DNA of 64,000 nt from Terrisporobacter vanillatitrophus (GCF_051148895.1 NZ_CP154625.1:3472001-3536000), one strand, 5' to 3'. Positions 40,332 to 49,504 are shown, counted from the first letter of the stretch. Made by a program: numbers and translations. Notes: generated from the letters alone by a model not told the origin.

Positions 40332-40847
40332 ATGGTAAATTTAACTACCAAAGAAAGGCTTTTACTTGAGGGTGAAAAATATCAACAACAATTAGTAATA
40401 GATAAATATAATGATTATGCTTTACAAGCTCAAGATAACTGTCTAAAAAGCCTATTTTCTAATTTAGTTAAAGTCGAAGAGAAACATTTAAATATGATTG
40501 ATGAAATGTTACAAGGAAAAGTTCCACAAATAAACAAAGAATTTCTTCATCCATATTATGAAAATAATTCTATTAGTTCTAATGATTATATAAATATAGG
40601 TAATATTACCTTAACCTCTTTAGATGATAACAGTAGCTATATCGATGGTGACAAAATTATGTGTTTCGATGCTTTAACAACAGAAGAACTTATTCATTCA
40701 ACGTGTAGTGCATCTAGCTTAGAATTTGAGAAAACTGAATTTGAAAATATTTTAAAATACATAATTGAGGAAAAATCAGAAAATCTTAAATATCTCAATA
40801 ATTATATGATTAAAAAAGGAATGTACAATAATATTATTTATTTTTAA
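40332..40847 (+). CDS. Spore coat protein, CotF/ferritin-like helical
   Basis: A 171-residue, mainly helical protein. Its N-terminal half (LTTKERLLLEGEKYQQQLVIDKY followed by VEEKHLNMIDEMLQG) matches the coat F/ferritin-like family of spore coat proteins. The iron-binding residues of true ferritins are not evident. The second part, with LTTEELIHSTCSASSLEFEK, continues the helical bundle. GGAGGTG precedes the ATG. It is divergent from RNase J and ends at a bidirectional terminator. Expression in the mother cell during sporulation is expected from the family, not shown here. Confidence 0.78.
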   Translation: MVNLTTKERLLLEGEKYQQQLVIDKYNDYALQAQDNCLKSLFSNLVKVEEKHLNMIDEMLQGKVPQINKEFLHPYYENNSISSNDYINIGNITLTSLDDNSSYIDGDKIMCFDALTTEELIHSTCSASSLEFEKTEFENILKYIIEEKSENLKYLNNYMIKKGMYNNIIYF

Positions 40848-40864
40848 TATCTACTTGAAATTAA

Positions 40865-40910
40865 AATGCCATATTAAACAAATATATTTTGTTTAATATG
40901 GCTATATTTA
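40865..40910 (+). terminator. Bidirectional terminator between coat protein and M20 genes
   Basis: GCCATATTAAACAAA and TTTGTTTAATATGGC form a perfect 15-bp stem. Confidence 0.85.
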
Positions 40911-40913
40911 TCA

Positions 40914-42098
40914 CTAGTGATTAAAATAAAGTACATTCAATACATGCATAGCACTACCTATAAATAGGCATTCTTCATCAATATCAAATGTATCTGTATG
41001 AATTAAACTATTTATGCTTTTTTCTTTATTTCCACAACCTAAATGAAAAAATACCCCTTTACAGTTTTCCGTATAAAAGGAAAAATCTTCAGCTCCCATA
41101 GAGGGATACATTTTTTCCTTGTAGGCTTCTTTACCTAACAATTTTTCTGTATTGAATTTTATAATATCTACTAATTCTTTATCATTTATAACGGGTGGAT
41201 AGCCCTGATTTTCCATATATATATTACCTTCGCATCCATAAGCATTGGCTGTATTTTCTACTATGGTTTTTGCCCTATCTACTATAAGTTTTTTACTTTC
41301 ATCGTTTAAAGTTCTGATAGTTCCATTAATCTCTACATCTTCACATATAACATTTTGAGCTTCTCCTCCAGATATTTTTCCTAAGGTTAATACTGCCATA
41401 TTAGAAGGAGAAATATTTCTACTTACTATACTTTGTAAAGATGTTATAATCTGAGCTGCACAAACTAAGGCATCTGTTCCATTTTCAGGATATGCTCCAT
41501 GAGCTCTTTTACCTTTTATCCTTATCTTTAAACTACTTGAACTGGCATTTAAAGTTCCTTCCCTACATTCAATAAATCCCTTTTCCACATTTGCCTGTAC
41601 ATGTAATCCAAACATATAATCAACCTTCGGTTTTTCTAAGCAACCATCTTTTATTAAATATTTTGCTCCACCAAATCGTTCTTCTGCTCCTTGGAAAAAA
41701 AATTTAACATTTACTTTTAACTCTTCCCTCATATCATATAAAACTTTACAAGCTCCTATAAGCATAGCTGTATGAGCATCATGTCCACAAGCATGCATAA
41801 CTCCATCATGTTTTGATTTGTATAGTTTATTATTTTTTTCATTTATTGGTAGTGCATCTATATCAGCTCTTATGGCAATAGTTTTGTAAGCTGGATTTTT
41901 TATTATATAAGCTATTATTCCTCTGTGACCTTCAAACTCTTTATATTCAATTCCTATTCTATCTAAATATTTTTTTATTTTTTCTTTAGTTATATATTCT
42001 TCCATTGCAAGTTCGGGTGTTTCATGTATGTCTCTTCTAATTTTAATTATCCAATCCTTTAAATTATTTACTTTATTAATTGCATCTTGAAAATTCAT
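40914..42098 (-). CDS. M20 family metal-dependent amidohydrolase
   Basis: A 394-residue amidohydrolase of the IAA-amino-acid/N-acyl-amino-acid hydrolase group (M20D). Metal and catalytic motifs are RRDIHETPELAMEE, IRADIDALPI, MHACGHDAHTAMLIG, FFQGAEERFGGAKYLI and GLHVQ; the dimer domain lies around residues 190-300 and GAEDFSFYTEN is near the C-terminus. Such enzymes release amino acids from N-acyl conjugates (acetyl, benzoyl or indoleacetyl); the exact substrate is unknown. A G-rich ribosome site lies five bases before the ATG at 42098. It is divergent from the cyclase gene, and both act on amide-type bonds. Confidence 0.9.
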   Translation of the reverse strand: MNFQDAINKVNNLKDWIIKIRRDIHETPELAMEEYITKEKIKKYLDRIGIEYKEFEGHRGIIAYIIKNPAYKTIAIRADIDALPINEKNNKLYKSKHDGVMHACGHDAHTAMLIGACKVLYDMREELKVNVKFFFQGAEERFGGAKYLIKDGCLEKPKVDYMFGLHVQANVEKGFIECREGTLNASSSSLKIRIKGKRAHGAYPENGTDALVCAAQIITSLQSIVSRNISPSNMAVLTLGKISGGEAQNVICEDVEINGTIRTLNDESKKLIVDRAKTIVENTANAYGCEGNIYMENQGYPPVINDKELVDIIKFNTEKLLGKEAYKEKMYPSMGAEDFSFYTENCKGVFFHLGCGNKEKSINSLIHTDTFDIDEECLFIGSAMHVLNVLYFNH

Positions 42099-42211
42099 AT
42101 TATCCCCCCCGTCATATATGTAAATTTAATATATAATATAATTATAGTATAGGACATTGATTAGAATTATTACATTTTACATATTAAATTTATGTTTTTG
42201 AGGAGGTAAAA

Positions 42212-42853
42212 ATGAAAATAATTGATTTAACTCATTCTATTGAAAATAATATGACTGTATACCCTGGTGGTCCACAACCCCAAAACAAAATAGTAAGCAC
42301 TGTAACTGATAATGGGTATAAAGAAACTGAAATACATATTCATTCACATAATGGCACTCATATGGATTCTCCTAATCATGTTTTTGAAGATGGAGTTTCT
42401 CTTGATAAAATTGATGTAATAAATTTTGTTGGTACTGCAGCCCTTGTTGATTGTTCATCTTTAGGAGAAGGTGATATTATTACTTATGATTTTATCGAAA
42501 AAAATAAACAAACTATTGATAATAGTGAATTTATAGTCTTTAGAACTGACTGGAGTAAATATTGGAATACTGAAAAATATTTAGGTAGTTACCCTACTAT
42601 AAGCGATGAAGTTGTGGATTTTATAATGACTTCTAATAAGAAAGGAATTGCCTTTGATACAATTTCTGTAGATCCAATAGATGCTTCTACTTTAGCTAAA
42701 CATCATAAGATTCTTCAAAATAATATTTTAGTATTTGAAAATTTAACTAATTTAGATTTAATAGATAGTGATACTTTTGTATTTTGTGCTTTACCACTTA
42801 AATTTGAAAACTCTGACGGGGCTCCAATAAGAGCAATTGCTATGTTAGACTAA
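42212..42853 (+). CDS. Cyclase family protein (kynurenine formamidase-like)
   Basis: A 213-residue protein of PF04199, a metal-dependent hydrolase family that includes KynB. The key motif HSHNGTHMDSPNHVF near residue 49 (H-x-G-T-H-x-D-x-P-x-H) carries the metal ligands and is complete. IDLTHSIENNMTVYPG at the N-terminus and GIAFDTISVDPIDAS near residue 148 are also typical. No other kynurenine-pathway gene is nearby, so kynurenine formamidase activity should not be assumed. GGAGG lies before the ATG. It ends at a strong bidirectional terminator. Confidence 0.88.
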   Translation: MKIIDLTHSIENNMTVYPGGPQPQNKIVSTVTDNGYKETEIHIHSHNGTHMDSPNHVFEDGVSLDKIDVINFVGTAALVDCSSLGEGDIITYDFIEKNKQTIDNSEFIVFRTDWSKYWNTEKYLGSYPTISDEVVDFIMTSNKKGIAFDTISVDPIDASTLAKHHKILQNNILVFENLTNLDLIDSDTFVFCALPLKFENSDGAPIRAIAMLD

Positions 42854-42871
42854 ACTTACTTTTTAATCAAT

Positions 42872-42921
42872 AAAATCAAATTTATATTATATTTGCAGTT
42901 ATATAATATAAATTTGATTTT
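42872..42921 (+). terminator. Bidirectional terminator between cyclase and MATE genes
   Basis: AAAATCAAATTTATATTATAT and its complement form a 21-bp perfect stem around an 8-base loop. Confidence 0.85.
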
Positions 42922-42939
42922 AATTAATTCTTGATAAAA

Positions 42940-44301
42940 CTACTCTTTAATTATATACAACTTATGAGTTTTTCTAAGATATACTAAAATACTAACCAAC
43001 AAAGTTCCTTTTACTACACTACTTAAAGTAATACTCCACCAAATTCCATTTAGTCCAAGTATATCAGGTCTACAAAGCAAAATAGCTAATGGTATCCTAC
43101 ATCCAGTTAGTACAGCTATTACTATTGAAGGTATATAAGTTCTTCCCAAACCCTTAAAAATTCCAGCAACTGTTATCTCTAAACACATAAATAATTGTGA
43201 ATATCCTAGAATTTTCAAGTAGTCTGTTCCTTTTAAAATAGCTTCTGGCTCATTTATAAAAGCCTTAAATATGTATTCTCCTAAAAATACTAAGATAGCT
43301 GTTGTTAAAATTCCCCATATAATTATGCCTATTAAAGCATATTTTGTACTTTTATTTATTCTATCAACTTTCTTTGCTCCATAATTTTGTCCTACAAAAC
43401 TAGATAGGGCAGATGCAAATCCATCACAACTATTCCAAGATATGGACTCAATCTGGGAACCTACTTTTTGTACTGCTATGGCAACGGGCCCAAAAGATGC
43501 TACTATAACTCCCATTATCATAGAAAAAATGGTGAATAATCCATTTTGAAGTGCCACTGGTGTTCCCAGCACAAATAAAGTTTTATAATAAGTAAAATCC
43601 ACTTCTCTAAATAGTTTAATCTTAAAGTGTTCTTCTTTATCCTTAGAAATTAAATAGATAAAACATAAAGACACAATTATATGAGATGTGATTGTAGCTA
43701 TGGCAGCACCTGCTACACCCATTTTAGGAAATGGCCCTATACCAAATATTAATACTGGATCTAAAATAATATTAGTTATTAAACCTATGGTATTTATCTT
43801 GAATGGAGATTTACTATTTCCTAAACCTACAAATATTGATGTAAATACAGGGTTTATAAAATAAAACATCATACCAAGTCCTACAATAACTAAGTATTGC
43901 TCAGACATATTAATAACTTCCATGTCTCCCAGTTTAAAAAATCCAACAAGAGGTCCTTTAAATAAAATTAAAACTAAACTATATAAAAAAGATAAAATTA
44001 TATTAATCTCAATTGCTGATTTAATATAATATTTAGTGTCTTTTACATTTTTTTCTCCCACACTTTGGGCAACCTTAATTTCTCCGCCTACTTTAGAAAT
44101 CATAATAAATGCCATGGCAAGCCAAGGATAAAATCCTGCTGTTCCAACTGCTGCCACAGACTTACTACCTATTTTACCAACCCATATCATATCTATAAGA
44201 CTGTAGGCTATTTGTATAAAAGCAGTTCCCATTATTGGTAATGATAACTTCACCAATTTATCCACAATATTACCATTAGTTAAATCAATTTGTTTACTCA
44301 T
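42940..44301 (-). CDS. MATE family efflux transporter
   Basis: A 453-residue multidrug and toxin extrusion protein with 12 membrane helices in two related halves. It begins LTNGNIVDKLVKLSLPIMGTAF, and QIAYSLIDMIWVGKIGSKSVAA is the typical first repeat; the equivalent second-half region is around VALQNGLFTIFSMIMGVIV. It exports cationic compounds using a sodium or proton gradient. AAGGAGAA precedes the ATG. It is monocistronic. Confidence 0.93.
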   Translation of the reverse strand: MSKQIDLTNGNIVDKLVKLSLPIMGTAFIQIAYSLIDMIWVGKIGSKSVAAVGTAGFYPWLAMAFIMISKVGGEIKVAQSVGEKNVKDTKYYIKSAIEINIILSFLYSLVLILFKGPLVGFFKLGDMEVINMSEQYLVIVGLGMMFYFINPVFTSIFVGLGNSKSPFKINTIGLITNIILDPVLIFGIGPFPKMGVAGAAIATITSHIIVSLCFIYLISKDKEEHFKIKLFREVDFTYYKTLFVLGTPVALQNGLFTIFSMIMGVIVASFGPVAIAVQKVGSQIESISWNSCDGFASALSSFVGQNYGAKKVDRINKSTKYALIGIIIWGILTTAILVFLGEYIFKAFINEPEAILKGTDYLKILGYSQLFMCLEITVAGIFKGLGRTYIPSIVIAVLTGCRIPLAILLCRPDILGLNGIWWSITLSSVVKGTLLVSILVYLRKTHKLYIIKE

Positions 44302-44346
44302 AACTTCTCCTTGATTATATATTCATTTATTTGCTTTATACCCTTA

Positions 44347-44373
44347 AAATGCCACCCAAATAAGGTGGCATTT
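44347..44373 (-). terminator. Terminator after the DUF4375-like gene
   Basis: AAATGCCACC and GGTGGCATTT form a perfect 10-bp stem. Confidence 0.75.
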
Positions 44374-44381
44374 GTATATAA

Positions 44382-45035
44382 TTAATTATTTTCCATTAGT
44401 TTTTGTTCTTCTTCCACTTCTTTTAAAATTCTTAACTCTTCTTCACTTAAATCAGAAAAATCAATTATATTATCTCTAATATAATTTGCTATTAATAATC
44501 TTAAATCTGTTTGTTCATATAAATCATTAAAATTAGAAAAATCAAAATTACTCATAAATAGTGAGTATTCTTCTACGCTTCTCTTGCTTATATGACTTAT
44601 TCCTTCTTCAATGTCATTTTTCTCAATAAATATTTTATAACCCTCTAATAATTCTAAAGCTTTTATATCTTCAAAAGCTTTTTCTAAATAGTTCATAGTT
44701 ATATTACTAATACTAAAAAGATATTCCCCTAATCCCCCATTTTTCATTTCTGTATCAAACCAAAGTAAAGTATAAACATTTTTATGAGTTATTTTCATAT
44801 TTTGAAATACTTCTAAATCATTACATCCGTAGCCATACCTTAATTCTAAATCATTATCTACCATGCAAATTAAATCTTCATCATCATAGCTTAATACTCT
44901 AATGTCACCTTTTTTACGTGTTTCTTTTTCTTCAACTTTTCTGGATTTTGATTTACTCTTTATTATTAAAAGTATGATTATATTAACTGCCCCTAAAATT
45001 ACAAAAATCAAAAGTATTTTATTCATAAATGACAT
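44382..45035 (-). CDS. Membrane-anchored DMP19/DUF4375-like protein
   Basis: A 217-residue protein with one N-terminal membrane helix (about residues 6-25), a basic linker and a soluble acidic domain. The stretch YTLLWFDTEMKNGGLGEYLF followed by ITMNYLEKAFEDI resembles the NGGF-x-Q-Y-F core of DUF4375 (DMP19, a DNA-mimic family). The protein is acidic outside the helix. Function is unknown, and membrane anchoring is not typical of DMP19. A GGGGGAT site lies before the ATG. It is followed downstream by a terminator and preceded by another small membrane protein gene in the same direction. Confidence 0.6.
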   Translation of the reverse strand: MSFMNKILLIFVILGAVNIIILLIIKSKSKSRKVEEKETRKKGDIRVLSYDDEDLICMVDNDLELRYGYGCNDLEVFQNMKITHKNVYTLLWFDTEMKNGGLGEYLFSISNITMNYLEKAFEDIKALELLEGYKIFIEKNDIEEGISHISKRSVEEYSLFMSNFDFSNFNDLYEQTDLRLLIANYIRDNIIDFSDLSEEELRILKEVEEEQKLMENN

Positions 45036-45056
45036 AATATATCCCCCTTATATATT

Positions 45057-45278
45057 TTAGCTAAAATTATTATTAAAATATAGCAATGATAAACTAATTA
45101 TTAATATGCCAACTATTATTCCTATTACAGCTAATATCTTTGCTTCTTTATATAATTTTTTCTTATTTTTTATTTCATAAAAAAAACAATAAATTAAAAA
45201 AATTAATCCACATAATATAAGCATGCCACCTATAGTACCTATAAAGAATGTTGTCATAATAGAATTTTTATTTTGCAT
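45057..45278 (-). CDS. Small two-helix membrane protein, unknown
   Basis: A 73-residue protein with two hydrophobic segments (about 8-32 and 45-68) separated by a short basic loop KNKKKLYKEAK. GGATGTG precedes the ATG. It is 21 bases upstream of the DUF4375-like gene and is probably co-transcribed with it. No family was recognised. Confidence 0.5.
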   Translation of the reverse strand: MQNKNSIMTTFFIGTIGGMLILCGLIFLIYCFFYEIKNKKKLYKEAKILAVIGIIVGILIISLSLLYFNNNFS

Positions 45279-45402
45279 TTTTTCACATCCTCATATTTTT
45301 TCTATTAAAATAATTATATTATACTTTTTCTTTATTTTGAAATATAAACTTATAATCCTATAAATATTTTATTCTATCAGAACTAACAACAAATATATAT
45401 TT

Positions 45403-45411
45403 TGCTATAAT
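45403..45411 (+). promoter_or_regulatory. Extended -10 promoter element
   Basis: TGCTATAAT (45403-45411) would start a transcript near 45418 that reads through the gene remnant into the tRNA deacylase gene. The -35 region is weak. Confidence 0.4.
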
Positions 45412-45456
45412 TATTTTATACTAGTCTTCATAAATTATATCTTTGGAGGCAAAAAA

Positions 45457-45624
45457 CTAAATATTAAAGGAATTTATGCTAAAGATGAAATAAAAGAATC
45501 TATGAATTTAAACTCTCATTCAGTAGTTTTAATATTTAATACAGAGGGCAATACTGACCCTATAGGATATTATGAACTAATTTATGATGATAGAAATCTA
45601 ATTTCATTTGTGAAAGGAAGGTAA
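45457..45624 (+). pseudogene. Small gene remnant without a start codon
   Basis: An open frame runs from an in-frame stop at 45361 to TAA at 45622-45624. Its last 56 codons read LNIKGIYAKDEIKESMNLN, then HSVVLIFNTEGNTDPIGYY and ELIYDDRNLISFVKGR, which looks like real protein. A good GGAGG stands at 45445-45449, but the codon at normal spacing is CTA (45457), and no ATG, GTG or TTG occurs until an internal ATG at 45502. Either the start has been lost by mutation, or a rare start (ATT at 45463) is used. No family was recognised. The 45279-45629 gap holds nothing else except the promoter above. Confidence 0.4.
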
Positions 45625-45629
45625 TTGCA

Positions 45630-46565
45630 ATGAATTATAATAAAAAAGCTGTATATTTTTTTTGTACAGATTATGAAAGAGATGAAGTTGCTCCTAGGGT
45701 TTTTGACTATTTAAAAAATAATTATCCCCTTGAATTAAGCCATATAAAATTTGATAATAGAAACGCTTATAATTATATTGATGAAAATAATAATTTATTT
45801 ACTTATGTGGAAACTGACAAAGTATTGAGTTATGACTACGATAAATACATACCTATATTAAATGAGTTATTTCCAGATTATGATATTGCTGGTGTTGTAA
45901 ACTGGCATGGCGGAGAAAAAGCCCCCGATAAAATTCTTACAGTGCATTCAACTGGTGATGTGGTAGGAGGTATTTATGCTCCTTCTCACCCTCTTTACTT
46001 AAGAAATTTATTAGTTTCTATGGAAAAGCATAGAGTAGAAAATAATCTTGATGATTTTAAAGTAATGACTGAAGGAACTCATTGGACAGGCACCATAAGA
46101 GGTGGAAATATTAATTTAATTGATAAATATGAAGTTCCTTTATTTGACATAGAAATAGGAAGTACTTTAGACAGTTGGAGTAACGAAATAGCTGTGAAAA
46201 TTTTGGCTACTTCTTTGCAAGATGTGTTCTCAGATGAAGATCCTGTGAAAGTGCTTCTTTGCACTGGTGGTATGCACTTTGAAGATACATTTTCAAATAT
46301 AATCATAGATAAAGATTGTAAGATATCTGTAGGTCATGTTCTTCCTAATCAATGGTTGGTCCAAGGTGAGTACGATAAAGATGAGAAATATAATTTATTA
46401 AAAAAGTGTACTAATTCTATTATTGGCAATATTGATGGTATAGTTATTCACGATAACTTAAAATCTGGTTATAAAAATCAGATAAAAAAACTTGCTGAAG
46501 AATTAAATGTCCCTACTTTTAAACATAAAAAATTAAGAAATCCAAAAGATTTACCTATTTGGTAA
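45630..46565 (+). CDS. D-aminoacyl-tRNA deacylase, archaeal (DTD2/DtdA-type) homologue
   Basis: A 311-residue protein related to the tRNA_deacylase family (PF04414), known mainly from archaea and plants, which removes D-amino acids from mis-charged tRNA. The family landmarks are recognisable though altered: NWHGGEKAPDKILTVHSTGD near residue 92, TEGTHWTGTIRGG near 148 (usual GTHHGP), FDIEIGSTLDSW near 171, and a glycine-histidine segment CTGGMHFEDTFSN near 211. AAGGAAGG lies before the ATG. The altered positions mean that activity is uncertain. It stands alone between a gene remnant and YitT. Confidence 0.75.
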   Translation: MNYNKKAVYFFCTDYERDEVAPRVFDYLKNNYPLELSHIKFDNRNAYNYIDENNNLFTYVETDKVLSYDYDKYIPILNELFPDYDIAGVVNWHGGEKAPDKILTVHSTGDVVGGIYAPSHPLYLRNLLVSMEKHRVENNLDDFKVMTEGTHWTGTIRGGNINLIDKYEVPLFDIEIGSTLDSWSNEIAVKILATSLQDVFSDEDPVKVLLCTGGMHFEDTFSNIIIDKDCKISVGHVLPNQWLVQGEYDKDEKYNLLKKCTNSIIGNIDGIVIHDNLKSGYKNQIKKLAEELNVPTFKHKKLRNPKDLPIW

Positions 46566-46572
46566 CATATTA

Positions 46573-46627
46573 AAAAGCATATAATAAGTAAAATATTAGT
46601 TAATAAATTCACTTATTATATGCTTTT
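46573..46627 (+). terminator. Bidirectional terminator between tRNA deacylase and YitT genes
   Basis: AAAAGCATATAATAAGT and ACTTATTATATGCTTTT form a perfect 17-bp stem with a 21-base loop. Confidence 0.8.
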
Positions 46628-46632
46628 CTATT

Positions 46633-47511
46633 TTAAAGTTGTTCAATAGTTAAACTTTCTTTATCTTTAATATGTTGACCTACTATCTCTGCCACATCAG
46701 TAATAGTCATAAAAGCAGATATATCATCAGCTTCTATAATTTTTTTAAGTTCTCTAACTTCTAATCTTGTAATAACTACATAAAGAACTACTTTTTTACC
46801 ACTTATCAAACCTTCTCCTTCAATAAAAGTTACTGTTCTTCCCAGCCTTTTATATATACTTCTAGCTATTTCCTCACCATGATTTGTAATAATCAAAGCT
46901 GCCTTTGCTTGATCCAGACCTTCTGATACTATATCTATTATTTTGTAAGTTATAAAATATGTCATTATGGAATAAAGCGCTCTATCCCATCCAAATAGCA
47001 TTCCCGCTACCATATAAATCACTAAATTAATCAATAGTATTACTTGCCCTACAGAAAAAGATGTTTTTTTGTTAATTAATATGGCTATTGTCTCTACTCC
47101 ATCTAAGCAAGCACCATATCTAATCACAAAACCTACTCCTATTCCAAGGATAATCCCACCAAATACAGTAGCAAGTAGCACATCATTGGTAACTACCTCT
47201 ACATTTTTAAATGCCTCTAGTAATAAGGAAAATACGACCATAGCAAATGAAGCTTGAATAAGAAAATTTTTACCTAAATGTTTAAAACCCAATAATAGGA
47301 ATGGAATATTTATTACTATAATAAAAATACTTAATTTTATTTTTGTTAAAAAGCTTAGTATTATAGAAATTCCCGTAATTCCACCATCAATAATATGATT
47401 TGGAATCAGAAATACTTCTAATGCTAATGCTGCTAATAAAATACCTATAGTAATAAAAATATAGGAAAGAACAGTGATTACCCAAGAATTATATTCTTTA
47501 TTTTTAAACAT
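46633..47511 (-). CDS. YitT family membrane protein
   Basis: A 292-residue protein with five or six membrane helices (residues 15-190), containing LIPNHIIDGGITGISIIL and FGGIILGIGVGFVIRYGACLDG. A cytoplasmic DUF2179 domain follows (about 215-275, IIEADDISAFMTITDVAEIVG). The YitT/DUF161 family is widespread in Firmicutes and of unknown transport role. It is alone on its transcript. The start ATG at 47511 is the only reasonable one. Confidence 0.92.
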   Translation of the reverse strand: MFKNKEYNSWVITVLSYIFITIGILLAALALEVFLIPNHIIDGGITGISIILSFLTKIKLSIFIIVINIPFLLLGFKHLGKNFLIQASFAMVVFSLLLEAFKNVEVVTNDVLLATVFGGIILGIGVGFVIRYGACLDGVETIAILINKKTSFSVGQVILLINLVIYMVAGMLFGWDRALYSIMTYFITYKIIDIVSEGLDQAKAALIITNHGEEIARSIYKRLGRTVTFIEGEGLISGKKVVLYVVITRLEVRELKKIIEADDISAFMTITDVAEIVGQHIKDKESLTIEQL

Positions 47512-47581
47512 GTACTCACCACTCTTAAAATATAATTATTTATCTAGTAAATTATATTCCAATACCTATATTTTTTAGAAG

Positions 47582-48823
47582 TTATTTAATCTCTTCATGA
47601 TTTATAGCATCATTTTTAATAATATTGATTATAGTTTCTTTTGCTTTTACCATATCTTCTCCTGAAACATATTCGTAAATCCCATGAAAATTCACCCCTC
47701 CAGTGAATATGTTAGGTGTTGGAAGTCCCATATATGATAGCTTTGCACCATCAGTTCCACCTCTTATAGGAACTATTTTAGGTGTTACCCCTGCTTCTAT
47801 CATAGATTTTTTAGCCAACTCTATAACATACATAACTGGTTCTATTACTTTTTTCATATTATAATACTCATCTTTAACTTCTACTTTTACTACTTCTTTT
47901 TTATATTTTTTATTAATTCTCTCACCAATATTTTTTAATAAATCTTTTCTTCTTTGTAAATTTCCTAAATCAAAATCTCTAATTATATATTTTAATGTGG
48001 CGTTTTCTATACCACCCTTAAAATCTGTAATCATATAAAAACCATCATATCCATCTGTTTTTTCAGGAACCTCATTCTCAGGTATCAATGAGTGAAATTC
48101 CATAGCTACAGTAGTTGCATTTATTAGAATATTCTTAGCTGAACCAGGATGTACACTTTTCCCTGTAATATTAACTATGGCACTAGCAGCATTGAAATTT
48201 TCATATTCTAGCTCACCTAAATGACCTCCGTCTATTGTATATGCAAAATGAGAATTAAATTTTTTCACATCAAACAAGTCCGCTCCTCTACCAACTTCTT
48301 CATCAGGAGTAAATCCTATAGCAATTGGACCGTGTTCAATTTCTTTATGTTCAACTATGTATTTTATTGCTTCTATAATTTCTGCTATTCCTGCTTTATC
48401 GTCAGCCCCAAGTAAGGTAGTTCCATCGGAAGTAATTAAAGTTTTTCCTATTTGATCTTTTAAATATGGAAATTCTTTTATTGATAAAACAATATTTTTT
48501 TCCTTATTTAATATAATATCTTCTCCATTATAGTTTTCATGAATTTGTGGTTTTACATTTTCTCCACAAGCTGCTGGTGCAGTATCCATATGAGAAATAA
48601 AACCAATGGTATTACACATTTTTTTTGTGTTTGCGCATATAAATCCATAAACATAACCATTATCATCCATATAGACATTCTCCACGCCTATTTCTTTTAG
48701 ATCTTCTACTAAAATTTTACCCAGATTTTTTTGTCTTTCTGTACTTGGTGTAGTCGTTGAGTCTTCATCACTTGTTGTATATATTTTTGCATATTTTATA
48801 AAACGATTAATTAAATTCTCCAT
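47582..48823 (-). CDS. pepT: Peptidase T (tripeptide aminopeptidase)
   Basis: A 413-residue M20B zinc aminopeptidase that cleaves the N-terminal residue of tripeptides in the cytoplasm. The motifs are FISHMDTAPAACGENV (metal His and Asp), TTLLGADDKAGIAEI (bridging Asp), IGFTPDEEVGRGADLFDVKK (catalytic Glu and metal Glu), AYTIDGGHLGELEYENF and PIRGGTDGAKLSYMGLPTPN. The start at 48823 (MENLINRFIKYAK) has AGGAGG six bases upstream; the longer frame beginning MKGLIINRR has none. It suits an amino-acid-fermenting life style. Confidence 0.96.
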   Translation of the reverse strand: MENLINRFIKYAKIYTTSDEDSTTTPSTERQKNLGKILVEDLKEIGVENVYMDDNGYVYGFICANTKKMCNTIGFISHMDTAPAACGENVKPQIHENYNGEDIILNKEKNIVLSIKEFPYLKDQIGKTLITSDGTTLLGADDKAGIAEIIEAIKYIVEHKEIEHGPIAIGFTPDEEVGRGADLFDVKKFNSHFAYTIDGGHLGELEYENFNAASAIVNITGKSVHPGSAKNILINATTVAMEFHSLIPENEVPEKTDGYDGFYMITDFKGGIENATLKYIIRDFDLGNLQRRKDLLKNIGERINKKYKKEVVKVEVKDEYYNMKKVIEPVMYVIELAKKSMIEAGVTPKIVPIRGGTDGAKLSYMGLPTPNIFTGGVNFHGIYEYVSGEDMVKAKETIINIIKNDAINHEEIK

Positions 48824-48889
48824 TATAGTCCTCCTATTAATTATTAACCCTTTCATATTTATTATTTGTTTTGGAAGTATATTTTAACC

Positions 48890-48942
48890 AAAAAATAAAA
48901 GACTGCAGATAAGCTTATATTTACCAAAACCTACCTACAGCC
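48890..48942 (-). terminator. Terminator after the lipoprotein gene
   Basis: On the minus strand GGCTGTAG and CTGCAGTC pair (two G-U), followed by a T-rich tail. Confidence 0.6.
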
Positions 48943-48968
48943 TTAATATTATCTATAATTTATATAGA

Positions 48969-49409
48969 CTATTTATTTATTTGATCAAAAATTTTCTGTT
49001 GTTCTTCTAAAGAATCTAACTTCATATTGCTAGTAAAACCCGTAGCATATTCACCAACTGCTGAGTTTTCTTCTAAGTTATTAGCAAGGTTTATTTCTCC
49101 TAATTTTTTATATTCTATAAACCCTAACTTATTATCAGCATTTAAGCAAACTTTAAGTTCTTCATCATCAATTTTAAAAATATATGTGTTATAATCTTCT
49201 TTATTTTTTGCTTGTTTATATTCACTTACCTTAGTTCCTATAATTGATTCTAAATTATTTTTATCTAGACTATTATTTTTTTCTGAACTGCTTGATATTT
49301 TAAAATATGCATTTTGAAAATTTGTATATTCTTGATTTTTGCTGCATCCTATAATTAAGAATGTTGAGACTATCAAAGATGTAAATAATAAATATATTTT
49401 TTTATTCAT
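48969..49409 (-). CDS. Putative lipoprotein, unknown function
   Basis: A 146-residue protein with a clear lipoprotein signal: MNKKIYLLFTSLIVSTFLI then the lipobox IIGC and a polar mature part beginning SKNQEYTN. The mature domain holds ESIIGTKVSEYKQAKNKEDY and IDDEELKVCLNADNKLGF. It should be anchored to the outer face of the membrane. No family was recognised. AGGTG precedes the ATG, and a terminator follows. It is not clearly linked to the neighbouring PIG-L gene, which is in the same direction 95 bases upstream. Confidence 0.75.
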   Translation of the reverse strand: MNKKIYLLFTSLIVSTFLIIGCSKNQEYTNFQNAYFKISSSSEKNNSLDKNNLESIIGTKVSEYKQAKNKEDYNTYIFKIDDEELKVCLNADNKLGFIEYKKLGEINLANNLEENSAVGEYATGFTSNMKLDSLEEQQKIFDQINK

Positions 49410-49504
49410 AATATCACCTCTATGTTTATTCTTACAAACTTATTTTTATTTTACTACTTGGATATATTTTGACATAAATAATTCTTTCATTATATAATTT
49501 TCAC

